From contig JAEWJZ010000028.1 of the NCBI GenBank assembly GCA_023386315.1, forward strand, positions 1-64,000: DNA of 64,000 bases, read 5' to 3'. Below the pieces are notes generated by a model. That model saw only the letters and a program-made list of their open reading frames with translations. It searched no databases and was not told the DNA's origin. The position numbers were made by a program, and so were the translations under genes. Within the stretch, counting starts at the first letter, position 1. Each line of letters opens with the position of its first letter. The stretch is from Bacillota bacterium. GTDB taxonomy: Bacteria; Bacillota; Clostridia; Lachnospirales; Lachnospiraceae. This document shows, one piece after another, positions 26,712-35,157 of the stretch.

Positions 26712-28248
26712 TTTCGGACAGGAAGCAGGAAACGGCGGACAGATGGGGGGCATGCTTCCTGACGGCATGGAAGGTCTTACAGGTAAGAATATGCAGACAG
26801 AGCTTGCTGCAAAGCTCCAGACAACGGTAGTGGGAGGATATACCAAAAAGAGTGTGGAAGAATACGCTTTGGAAATGAGGAATAATCTGATGCTGATAAA
26901 AATGCAGCTGGAGCAGCAGATCCGTGAGCTGACTGCTGAAAAAGTCAGTGTGACCCAGGAATGCCAGGTGCTGCGTGAGCAATTAAACACAGCAGAGGAA
27001 AAGCTTTCCGACGCAATCGCGCTAAAGGAAAGGGCAATGCAGGAAGCCAGGCTGTCAGCAGCAAAATTGGAAGAATGGGAGAACCAGCATTCTGATTATG
27101 AAGAAATGCAGCTGCAGAAAGAAATGTATGAGGAAGAGATTTCCCAAAAAGAACAGGATATTATCCGTTTGAATGGACAATTATCAAACTATCAGCACGA
27201 TTATGAGGCTCTTCAGGCGAAAATGAAGGATATGGAGGAAAATCTCCTGAAGGTTTCCCTGGGGCTGCCTCAGCCGGAAATGGAAGAAATGCTGCGCCAG
27301 AAGGAGGAAGCTGAGCAAAAATATGAAAAGCTTCTTATGAAACTGGAAGAAAACGCCATAGCTCTGGAGCAGGAACGCCAGGCCCGGAAGGAAGAGCAGG
27401 AGCAGCAGAATCTGATGACTGAACGGGGAAAATGGGAGCAGCAGGCTCTGATTGTTGAACGGGAAAAGCTGGAACAGCAGATTTTGTCAGCTGAAAAGGA
27501 GAGATCGGAACACCAGGCTTTCATCGCTGAACGGGAAAAACAGGAGCAGCAGGCTTTGGCGGCTGAAAAGGAAAAATGGGAAAAGAAGCTTAATGACTTA
27601 AAGAACCAGTATGAAGAACAGGAGAACTATAAAAGAGAACTGGAAGAAAAGGTTGACGTTTTATATAAGAATTATGAGGAAAACTCAACCCGGATAAAAA
27701 GGCAGGAGCAGCAGATTGAAGAAAAGGACATGCTTTTAAAACATTACCAGGTGCAGGAACAGGGGGCCATACTGACCCGCCAGGAAAATCAAAAATTAAA
27801 AGATACCATAGATTCCTTAAAAGAAACGATTCAGATGATTATGGAGCAGATGGAAACTCAGTCTGAAAGCATGAACCTTTACATGGAGCGTACGACTCAG
27901 GAGCGGGATACCCTTAAAAAAGCAATTGGGGAACAGGCAGCTCTGAAGCTTCAGAATGTGGAACTGTTAGATATCCAGAGAGGCCTGCTGGCCCAGATTG
28001 AGGAGCTGAAATCCAGGAATATGCAGCTGGAGAAAGGAATGGAGCTGCAGAAAAAGGTTTCCTTACCTGTGGAACGGGAGAAAAGGGCTGTGCTGCCGGA
28101 AAAGCAGCCATCTGTCAGCGCAGAAAGGGAGTCTTCTGACCCGGAACTGTTTACCTGTGACAAAGCCATGCAGAAAGCCAGGGGATTGTTCTCTGTGATG
28201 GAAGGAGAATATGCCGAGAATAACAGGGAGGTAAAGAACATTGGCTGA
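26689..28248 (+). CDS. Long coiled-coil protein with DivIVA-like N-terminal motif
   Basis: This 519-residue protein has a Gly/Met-rich start, then VGGYTKKSVEEYALEMRNNL (about 48-68), which resembles the DivIVA/GpsB lipid-binding motif (GYxxxxVDxY). A near-continuous coiled coil follows to about 450, with a Glu/Gln repeat block (EREKQEQQALAAEKEKWE type) at about 230-310. No membrane segment is seen. ATG 26689 follows GAAAGGAGGG. DivIVA proteins mark curved membrane at poles, so this could position the pilus machine with TadZ. This is inference; a structural scaffold role is also possible. Confidence 0.6.
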   Translation: MNYNQVNDFGQEAGNGGQMGGMLPDGMEGLTGKNMQTELAAKLQTTVVGGYTKKSVEEYALEMRNNLMLIKMQLEQQIRELTAEKVSVTQECQVLREQLNTAEEKLSDAIALKERAMQEARLSAAKLEEWENQHSDYEEMQLQKEMYEEEISQKEQDIIRLNGQLSNYQHDYEALQAKMKDMEENLLKVSLGLPQPEMEEMLRQKEEAEQKYEKLLMKLEENAIALEQERQARKEEQEQQNLMTERGKWEQQALIVEREKLEQQILSAEKERSEHQAFIAEREKQEQQALAAEKEKWEKKLNDLKNQYEEQENYKRELEEKVDVLYKNYEENSTRIKRQEQQIEEKDMLLKHYQVQEQGAILTRQENQKLKDTIDSLKETIQMIMEQMETQSESMNLYMERTTQERDTLKKAIGEQAALKLQNVELLDIQRGLLAQIEELKSRNMQLEKGMELQKKVSLPVEREKRAVLPEKQPSVSAERESSDPELFTCDKAMQKARGLFSVMEGEYAENNREVKNIG

Positions 28249-28762
28249 CTTTAAAGGTAAGGATGAAAACGGGCAGTCAATCCTGGAATTTGCCCTGATT
28301 CTGCCTATTATAGTGCTGCTTTTTACTGCTCCTGTGGATTTCTTTATCTGCATGAATACGAAGATGACATTAAGCAGTGCTGCCAGCGAATGTATCAGCC
28401 GTTTGGACTATTCTGATATATCTTCAGGAACCGTAAGCGGCAAGGTGACACAGATCATTACCCAGAATTTCACGGAACGGCTGGATCCTTCCAAGGTTAA
28501 TATTGAAGAACTGAACGCGGGGAGCAGTCAAAAGAACGATTACAGTTATTACGTTTACTCCAGTGACCGGGCCAATCCTGCTGACTTTGGCAGCCAGTTT
28601 GAAGTGCGCCCCGGCAGTTATGAGTATTCCGAGGTACAGCTGCAGCTATCTTATGAACGTTCTGCAGTAACCTTTTGGGGAACGTTCTTTCTGGGGAATA
28701 CATATAAAGTGAAAACACCTGTCTATTCCCGTGATATTTATATAAACGGCTATACTCCGTAG
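28241..28762 (+). CDS. TadE-like minor pilin 1
   Basis: This 173-residue protein starts with the motif ENGQSILEFALILPIIVLLF, the TadE-type prepilin segment with conserved Glu, then an extracellular domain. The likely start is TTG 28241 with GGGAGG 8-10 nt upstream, overlapping the previous gene by 8 nt. TadE proteins are pseudopilins matured by the prepilin peptidase and may initiate or cap the pilus. Confidence 0.8.
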   Translation: MADFKGKDENGQSILEFALILPIIVLLFTAPVDFFICMNTKMTLSSAASECISRLDYSDISSGTVSGKVTQIITQNFTERLDPSKVNIEELNAGSSQKNDYSYYVYSSDRANPADFGSQFEVRPGSYEYSEVQLQLSYERSAVTFWGTFFLGNTYKVKTPVYSRDIYINGYTP

Positions 28763-28784
28763 CAAGACGGGAGGAGGATAAGTT

Positions 28785-29333
28785 ATGAAATGTTTATTTG
28801 CTCTGAAACAGGATAAAGGACAGGGAATGGTAGAATTTGCGCTGGTGTTTCCGATTTTTATTATAATCATTCTTTTTATAATCGAAGTTGGCTGGATGAC
28901 TTACCAACAGACTGTTTTTGATCAGAGTTACCAGTATTCCAGCTGGTCCGTCCAGGCGTCGGATTTCGGGGATTCGGATCCGTTAGATACCTGCCCGTCC
29001 AGTGCTGTCTACAGCGGAAATACGGTATCAGACCCTTTGGTGGAACGAATAAAAGAAGCCAGTTTCTGGGGCTTCCTACCGGAGAATTTAACAGTCAGTG
29101 ATGCACAGGCAGCAATGAAAAATGTAGAAAAATCCTTTTCGGTGCCGGGGCGGACACCGGGCGATACCGTAACGGCAATCAGCCGGACCCGCTATATGGA
29201 TTTAAAAGCAACCCTGTCCTATGATATATACCCCCTTACCTTTCTGGGGCGGCAGGTTTTCGGATCCAGGGTAACAAAGGAAAAAAATTTAAGCTGCAGC
29301 CGGGTCGTATCCACCCAGCATAGATCTGAGTAG
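28785..29333 (+). CDS. TadE-like minor pilin 2
   Basis: This 182-residue protein carries DKGQGMVEFALVFPIFIIII at residues 10-29, the TadE signature, then a soluble extracellular domain with Tyr and Ser. It follows the first TadE-like gene by 22 nt with a GGGAGGAGG ribosome site. Two TadE-like proteins in one operon is common (TadE/TadF). Confidence 0.8.
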   Translation: MKCLFALKQDKGQGMVEFALVFPIFIIIILFIIEVGWMTYQQTVFDQSYQYSSWSVQASDFGDSDPLDTCPSSAVYSGNTVSDPLVERIKEASFWGFLPENLTVSDAQAAMKNVEKSFSVPGRTPGDTVTAISRTRYMDLKATLSYDIYPLTFLGRQVFGSRVTKEKNLSCSRVVSTQHRSE

Positions 29334-29362
29334 CTTTGGGTAACAAAAAAAGGGAGGAAAGC

Positions 29363-29932
29363 ATGAAATGTAAAACCAGGTGGAAAAAGAAGTTTGCCTG
29401 TTTTGGCCGGGAAGATGGAAATATTCTGCTGCTTTTCGCCGGCAGCCTGACTGTTCTGATTTTTTTTATCGGGATATCGATGGATCTGGGGCTCATTTAT
29501 TTAAAGCGTAATGCACTGATGAATCTATGCCAGCTTGTGAAGGAAGACAGATTTACGTTCCAGGATTCAATCCGGTATTCCGATAATCCGGGGAAGGACA
29601 GCTTTAACATGATAGAAGAAGCAATAAGAAGAAATCATTTTGATGGAACGGTGAAGGTGTATTTTAAAGAAGATACGCCGGAAACCAATTACAGATATTA
29701 CAAGATACGGACACAGCTCAGCGAAGAATACTCTTATACATTTTTGAAGATTTTCGGAGCTGATACGACTACCATTACCGTCTATTTTGATGGGGGGGAA
29801 ACATACGGAGAAGGGATTTCGGACGTCATATGGCATCCTGCTTTACCGGTTTCCAGCTACAATGGTTCTTATACCAGCCAGCCTGACGGAAGCTGCCAGT
29901 ATGACAGCGCAGATATCCCGGCTGACTGGTAA
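29363..29932 (+). CDS. TadG-like N-terminal membrane protein, lacking the vWA domain
   Basis: This 189-residue protein has GREDGNILLLFAGSLTVLIF (about 16-35), like the N-terminal helix of TadG-type proteins (TadE/G domain), then about 150 residues of exported domain. TadG proteins usually continue into a vWA domain, but that is absent; a separate secreted vWA protein lies two genes downstream, so the function may be split. ATG 29363 has AGGGAGG; TTG 29336 is a weaker alternative. Confidence 0.65.
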   Translation: MKCKTRWKKKFACFGREDGNILLLFAGSLTVLIFFIGISMDLGLIYLKRNALMNLCQLVKEDRFTFQDSIRYSDNPGKDSFNMIEEAIRRNHFDGTVKVYFKEDTPETNYRYYKIRTQLSEEYSYTFLKIFGADTTTITVYFDGGETYGEGISDVIWHPALPVSSYNGSYTSQPDGSCQYDSADIPADW

Positions 29933-29957
29933 CGGATAAAATATGAGGTAACTTAAA

Positions 29958-31199
29958 ATGCAAAAGAAGGTTTTTTCCGTGGCCGTTTTTCTGCTTGCAG
30001 CGGCCTGTATGCTCACTGCATGCAAAAAGAACGGCTTTATTTTAAAAAAGAATCCAGTCAGGGAGTGTACACTTACATTCTGGCATTGGGACACCGGGCA
30101 TCAGGAATTCTATGAGAAAATCGCATCGGATTATGCTAATGAGCATGACGGAGTAAAAATAGATATCAGGCTGGTTCCCTATGAAACCTATACTGAGGAG
30201 TGGCTGAAAGCGGCTTCAGAGGGGGAGACTGCGGACGTTTTTGCCATACCTCCTGAAAATCTGGATCAATTTGTAAACAGCAGAAAGCTTGAGGCGCTGA
30301 CCTATGCAGATCTTATCCCTGCAGGCAGTGAAGAGGAATTTCTGATAAACAGACCAGGAAAAGAGAAGGCTTATGCTCTTCCTGCAGCCGGCAGTCTTCC
30401 GGTGATTTTTTATAATAAAGATATCTATGAACAAAACCAGCTTGTGGTTCCTGAAACACTTTCGGATTTTGTGACAAACTGTGCCATATTAAAACAGTCT
30501 TCCTGCCAGCCGTTTGCCATGTCGCTGACAGAGGAGGGGAGATTTGATGCGTTTGATTTTGCAGCCGGGATTCTGGCTAACGGAAAGAGCCTTAATGGCA
30601 AAAAGTCAGAGAAGCAGGACTTTAAAAAGCTGCTGGATAAAAATACCGGCTATTATGACATGCTTGGAATCGCTATGGAATTGTCCCTGGATAAGGGACT
30701 CTGTGTGAAAGGGCATCAGGCTTTGTTAGAAAATTTTGCACAGAACAAATACGCCATGATCTGCGGCACCACAGAGGACATTGCTGCGTTAAATGAGTGC
30801 ATGGCATCTTCTTTTGGGTGGTTCATGCTGCCGGGAGAGGATTATACAGAAGCAGGAGTCTGGAAGGCAAATCATATGTTCGGAGCTTCAAAAAAGGGCA
30901 AATCAGTGAAGGAAGCAAAAAAATTCCTTTCCTATTTCCTTACCCAGGAAAATCAGCTGGCATTTTCAGCAGAGTTTGGAATGCTTCCGGCTGTAAGAGG
31001 CTTAAAGCCGGATGATAAGGAAATCAGGCAGGCCTACGAACTGGTAAGCGGGAAAAAGGAAGTTTATTTTCCATTTTTTCAGACCATGTCTCAGGAAGAG
31101 AGAACGTTATGTGCGGAGAAATTAGATCTTATATTTTCAGGCGAAGTAACGGATCCGGAAGGCTTTTTGACAGATTGGATCAAAAAGCTGAAGGATTAG
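29958..31199 (+). CDS. Orphan ABC-type extracellular solute-binding lipoprotein
   Basis: This 413-residue lipoprotein has a signal peptide with lipobox MLTAC (Cys22) and a family 1 solute-binding fold starting TLTFWHWDTGHQEFYEKIA, typical of sugar-binding proteins. No permease or ATPase gene lies near. Its position inside the Tad operon, before the adhesin, suggests use as a surface receptor or accessory to the pilus instead of uptake, but it might serve a distant permease. Confidence 0.8.
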   Translation: MQKKVFSVAVFLLAAACMLTACKKNGFILKKNPVRECTLTFWHWDTGHQEFYEKIASDYANEHDGVKIDIRLVPYETYTEEWLKAASEGETADVFAIPPENLDQFVNSRKLEALTYADLIPAGSEEEFLINRPGKEKAYALPAAGSLPVIFYNKDIYEQNQLVVPETLSDFVTNCAILKQSSCQPFAMSLTEEGRFDAFDFAAGILANGKSLNGKKSEKQDFKKLLDKNTGYYDMLGIAMELSLDKGLCVKGHQALLENFAQNKYAMICGTTEDIAALNECMASSFGWFMLPGEDYTEAGVWKANHMFGASKKGKSVKEAKKFLSYFLTQENQLAFSAEFGMLPAVRGLKPDDKEIRQAYELVSGKKEVYFPFFQTMSQEERTLCAEKLDLIFSGEVTDPEGFLTDWIKKLKD

Positions 31200-31229
31200 C
31201 CGGAAAAGTCGTGTGTGGAGGTAAAAGCA

Positions 31230-33998
31230 ATGTTTAAAATAATAAGAAAAGGGCTGCCGGTCATGCTGCTGGCACTTTTTGGGCTGTTTCTTTATCCTGC
31301 AAAGGTCCTGGCAGCTTCTGTCCAGCCTTTGACAATTTATGTAACTACCGTCATTGATAATTCGTCTGAATATCCGGATCAGGCCGGACAGATAAATTCG
31401 AAATATGATGCAAAACGGATATACCAGATGTCAAAAACCAGTAACTATCCGGCTTATTATCCATCCGGATATGAAACAGGAGTAGTAACTGTGAAAAACG
31501 GCTTTACATCAACTGTAAAGTTCCCCGGAAAATCTTCAGGCACAAACTGCAATACGGTCTGGTTCGGGGCAAACGGATATACCGATTCTCATTTGAGCCT
31601 TGTCTCCGTAGAATACGGCAAAAACGTAAGCGCCTATACCTATAACGGAACCGGGAACGCTTCCAATCCATTTGCAACCCAGGCCTATAACTGGATTTCT
31701 ATCGGCGGTAATGCAGCCGAAGTCAAAGTCACCCTGCATTTTAGATACAATCCTGACATTGATGAGGTTCCGCCAGAGGAGGTGCCGGAGCCGGATCATA
31801 AAAAAGTAATTGATTATCTGGGCGACGGTGCGGGGAATCCGGATACGGATGCCCATGGGGTGAATGATTACCGGATTTATCTGGACTTAACTACCAGCAG
31901 GGAAGAGGAAGCAAGGAAATCGGATATTATTTTTGTTTTGGATGTCAGTAATTCCATGGAAGAATCAATGGGAGGTGCATCCAGGTTCCAGGTCATGAAA
32001 CAGACTGTTTACAATGCGGTATCGGTTCTTGCAGAAAATCCGGATAACCGCTTTTCCATCATCACCTTCGGAACGAATTCCAAACTTGTGGTTTCAGGAA
32101 GCACAGACAGGAACAGTCTGCTTCAGACTATAAATTCCCTGGCTCTGCCGGGAGGCTCGGAAGGCGGAACAAATTATTACCAGTCCATGAATCAGGCGTC
32201 TGAACTGATCGGGGGTCTGTCATCACCGGGAGCAGAGCAGGTTGTGTTTTTCATTACCGACGGACAGCCTACGGCGGCAACGCCTGCTGCACAGGCACTC
32301 GGCTATTCCGTTTATACGGAGGTGGGAACTGTTTATGCCGCTGATGCAGCCAGACAGATGCAGGGAGTTGACCGGTTTTATTCTATTTTTATGGGGAGCA
32401 GTACCGGAGGTGCATCGACGCTGCAGACCATTACCCAGATGGTAAATACCAATATTGAAAAATACATGGTTCAGGCGGCCAGTGCGGAACAAATCAGCAA
32501 TGCAATTAACCGGTTCGTGTCTCAAATCAGCAATTCGTTTTACGATGTGACAATCAATGATCAGCTTTCTGAGTACGTTGATTATTTAGGGGACTTAAAG
32601 GTGATGCGTCAGACCGGCAGCGCACAGCCGGAATATCTGTCAGTCGGCAGCGATTATACGGCAGGTTTTGAAAATGCAGGGATTAATATAAAGCTGTTAA
32701 GTGCTACATTGCCGGCAAGCCGTTATGTCATGTCTTTTAATGTACGCGCCTCCGATAAAGCTCTGGATTACTATGATTCAAACCAAAGCTATCCCCATAC
32801 AGGAGATTCCGGCACGGATTATCCAGGCAACAGTACCAGTTCGGGAATGCCCGGATTTTACTCCAATTCAAAGGCTGGTCTTACCTATTCATACGGCAAA
32901 AGCGGCAGGGCTGAGTATACTTACAACAAGCCGGTGGTCCAGGTTGTTGAACCGGATGCCGTCCAGACTGAAATCCGTTTAAAAAAGGTTCTGACAGGAA
33001 AGACACTGGAAGCCGGAAGTTTCCAGTTTGAGATCAGCAGGGTACAGGACGGAAACGAAATTCCTGTCGCAACGGTTTTTAATGATGCAGAAGGCAATAT
33101 TACGTTTCCGGAAGTAAAGATAAGTAAACCGGGGATTTTTCTTTTCCATGTAAAAGAGATCATTCCAAAGGATAAAATACCGGGCATGGTATACGATACG
33201 AAGACAATTCAGGTAGAGGCAGAGGCCATCAGATCCGGGGATGAACTGAAAGTCCAGGTCCGTTATCCGGCAGATGTTTCCTTTGTCAACCATTATGAGC
33301 CGCAGCCGGTATCTGTCAGCCTGAATGCTCAAAAAAAGCTTTTGGGACGAACTCTGAAGAAAGGAATGTTCCAGTTCCGTCTTCTTAATGGAAACAATGA
33401 GGGAGTGGAGACAGTGCCAAATGATGGTTCCGGAAAAATCAGTTTTTCTCCGTTGACATTTACAAAAGAAGGAACCTACACGTATCTGATCCGGGAGTCC
33501 GTGCCCATTCCTGCAGATCCGAATATTACCTATGATTTAAAAACCGTCACGGCTAAGGTCGTGGTGACGGACAACAGCGGAAAACTGAAGGCAGAGGTTT
33601 CCTATTGGCCCGATCAGATTTTTAAGAATAGTTTTACTTACCAGACGGAATCAGCAACCATTGAAGTGAAAAAGGTTCTGACCGGAATGCAGCTCACGGC
33701 CGGCTTGTTTGAATTTGAACTGAAGGATATGGAGACCGGTGACGTACAAAAAACTGAAAACAAGGCTGATGGCACTGTCGGCTTTATGGAATCCTATGAT
33801 CAACCGGGTGAGCATACGTATCAGATCAGAGAAATAAAACCTTCTGATCCCATCCCGTATATGAACTATGACAGCAAAACGATAAATGTTACAGTACTGG
33901 TGGAAGATGATGGCACGGGAAATTTAGTCACAACAGTGGAATATCCAGATGATAAAACCTTTTATAATACCTATAAGATCCGCGGAGGGATCTGGTAA
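31230..33998 (+). CDS. Secreted vWA adhesin with three isopeptide pilin-type domains
   Basis: This 922-residue protein has a signal peptide ending near VLAAS (about 30-32), an unassigned beta-rich domain (about 35-190), a vWA domain (about 230-425) with MIDAS Asp238-x-Ser240-x-Ser242 (DVSNS), and three Spy0128/FctA-type repeats at about 575-690, 690-805 and 810-918. Each repeat has a Lys-Lys-x-L-x-G start, a YxIRE or FHVKEI strand and a closing FxN, the Lys/Glu/Asn of intramolecular isopeptide bonds. There is no LPxTG motif or C-terminal membrane helix; it ends GGIW. It is probably the pilus-associated adhesin. ATG 31230 follows TGGAGGT. Confidence 0.8.
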   Translation: MFKIIRKGLPVMLLALFGLFLYPAKVLAASVQPLTIYVTTVIDNSSEYPDQAGQINSKYDAKRIYQMSKTSNYPAYYPSGYETGVVTVKNGFTSTVKFPGKSSGTNCNTVWFGANGYTDSHLSLVSVEYGKNVSAYTYNGTGNASNPFATQAYNWISIGGNAAEVKVTLHFRYNPDIDEVPPEEVPEPDHKKVIDYLGDGAGNPDTDAHGVNDYRIYLDLTTSREEEARKSDIIFVLDVSNSMEESMGGASRFQVMKQTVYNAVSVLAENPDNRFSIITFGTNSKLVVSGSTDRNSLLQTINSLALPGGSEGGTNYYQSMNQASELIGGLSSPGAEQVVFFITDGQPTAATPAAQALGYSVYTEVGTVYAADAARQMQGVDRFYSIFMGSSTGGASTLQTITQMVNTNIEKYMVQAASAEQISNAINRFVSQISNSFYDVTINDQLSEYVDYLGDLKVMRQTGSAQPEYLSVGSDYTAGFENAGINIKLLSATLPASRYVMSFNVRASDKALDYYDSNQSYPHTGDSGTDYPGNSTSSGMPGFYSNSKAGLTYSYGKSGRAEYTYNKPVVQVVEPDAVQTEIRLKKVLTGKTLEAGSFQFEISRVQDGNEIPVATVFNDAEGNITFPEVKISKPGIFLFHVKEIIPKDKIPGMVYDTKTIQVEAEAIRSGDELKVQVRYPADVSFVNHYEPQPVSVSLNAQKKLLGRTLKKGMFQFRLLNGNNEGVETVPNDGSGKISFSPLTFTKEGTYTYLIRESVPIPADPNITYDLKTVTAKVVVTDNSGKLKAEVSYWPDQIFKNSFTYQTESATIEVKKVLTGMQLTAGLFEFELKDMETGDVQKTENKADGTVGFMESYDQPGEHTYQIREIKPSDPIPYMNYDSKTINVTVLVEDDGTGNLVTTVEYPDDKTFYNTYKIRGGIW

Positions 33999-34063
33999 TA
34001 CACCAAAAAGATATGTTATAATTATTTAAAATCTATTGAAGCATTTATAAAACAGGAAAGGGT

Positions 34064-35038
34064 GTGATAAGCCAGATGGATCCCATGGAATCAGCAAGAA
34101 GATCAAAATATAAAGAACCAATCCAGCACGGAAACGCATTTTTCCCTTTCAGCACCCATGAAACAGACATCAGACTGGAAGAAGGAAAGACTTTTCACAC
34201 CTTTTTTATGAATGGAGCAAATTTCGGAGGTCTGGTGGGGCTGGGACAGGAACCTCCCTTATATTTTCACTGTCACAGGGAACTGGAACTGTTCTGGGTA
34301 TGCAAAGGAACTGCCAGAATCAGCATAGAAAATGAAGAGATTCAGGTCAGTAAGGGAGATGTTCTGTTAATCCGGCCGGACAGAATTCACGGCTCCAATG
34401 ACTGTTTAAAAGAAGACCTTATTTACCGGACCGTATTATTTAGCTATGAGTTTGTGGGGAGTATGGAAAATGATGTTATCAGGCAGAACTACATTGATCC
34501 CCTGTTTTCCGTAACAACCGGACCTTATATCTTTCTGTCATCTGGGCAGCAGGAGTGTGAAAGACTGTTTCATTTGTTAAATGATGCATACGGCGTTTAT
34601 GAAAATGGCGGAAAGGGATTTGAACTGCTTCTGAAAGCCAGGATACTGGAGTTCTTCTATGAAGTGGTAAAAAGCGGAAAAGTATCACAGACCCCGGAGC
34701 AGACCGATGCGAGAATCGGATTGTTCATGAAAGATATTAATCATTACATAACAGAAAATTATACCAACAGAATCGAACTTTGTGATGCGGCAAAGCACGT
34801 TTCCATGAGCAGGGGATATTTTTGCCGCTACTTTAAAAATGCATTTCACATGACTTTTCATGAGTACCTGACCAATATAAGGCTGCGGGAAGCTGAAAAT
34901 CTGGTGCGTACCACTCATCTGGGTATGGAAGAGATCGCTTTCCGCACCGGTTTTTCCAATTCCAATTACTTTACAGTCAGTTTTAAAAAGCATTATCATA
35001 TGATTCCTACAAAATACCGGAGTAAAATCAATATTTAA
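34064..35038 (+). CDS. AraC-family regulator with cupin sensor domain
   Basis: This 324-residue protein has an N-terminal cupin (about 60-130, YFHCHRELELFWVCKGTARI, GDVLLIRPDRIH) and a C-terminal double HTH (about 222-322, LCDAAKHVSMSRGYFCRYFKNAFHMTFHEYL and MEEIAFRTGFSNSNYFTVSFKK). The GTG start is uncertain; ATG 34076 fits as well. It lies 65 nt after the adhesin and before a GH31 gene, which it probably controls in response to a sugar. It might also regulate the pilus genes, though this is less likely. Confidence 0.85.
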   Translation: MISQMDPMESARRSKYKEPIQHGNAFFPFSTHETDIRLEEGKTFHTFFMNGANFGGLVGLGQEPPLYFHCHRELELFWVCKGTARISIENEEIQVSKGDVLLIRPDRIHGSNDCLKEDLIYRTVLFSYEFVGSMENDVIRQNYIDPLFSVTTGPYIFLSSGQQECERLFHLLNDAYGVYENGGKGFELLLKARILEFFYEVVKSGKVSQTPEQTDARIGLFMKDINHYITENYTNRIELCDAAKHVSMSRGYFCRYFKNAFHMTFHEYLTNIRLREAENLVRTTHLGMEEIAFRTGFSNSNYFTVSFKKHYHMIPTKYRSKINI

Positions 35039-35157
35039 TAGGCCGCACCCCCATAAAGTTATTTTTTTAATAAAAGAGGTCAATAAAAACAGGGTAACTT
35101 TACGTGCATACAACTAAAATAATAGCATGAGTTCAAAGGAAAGGAGTAAAACAAAGC

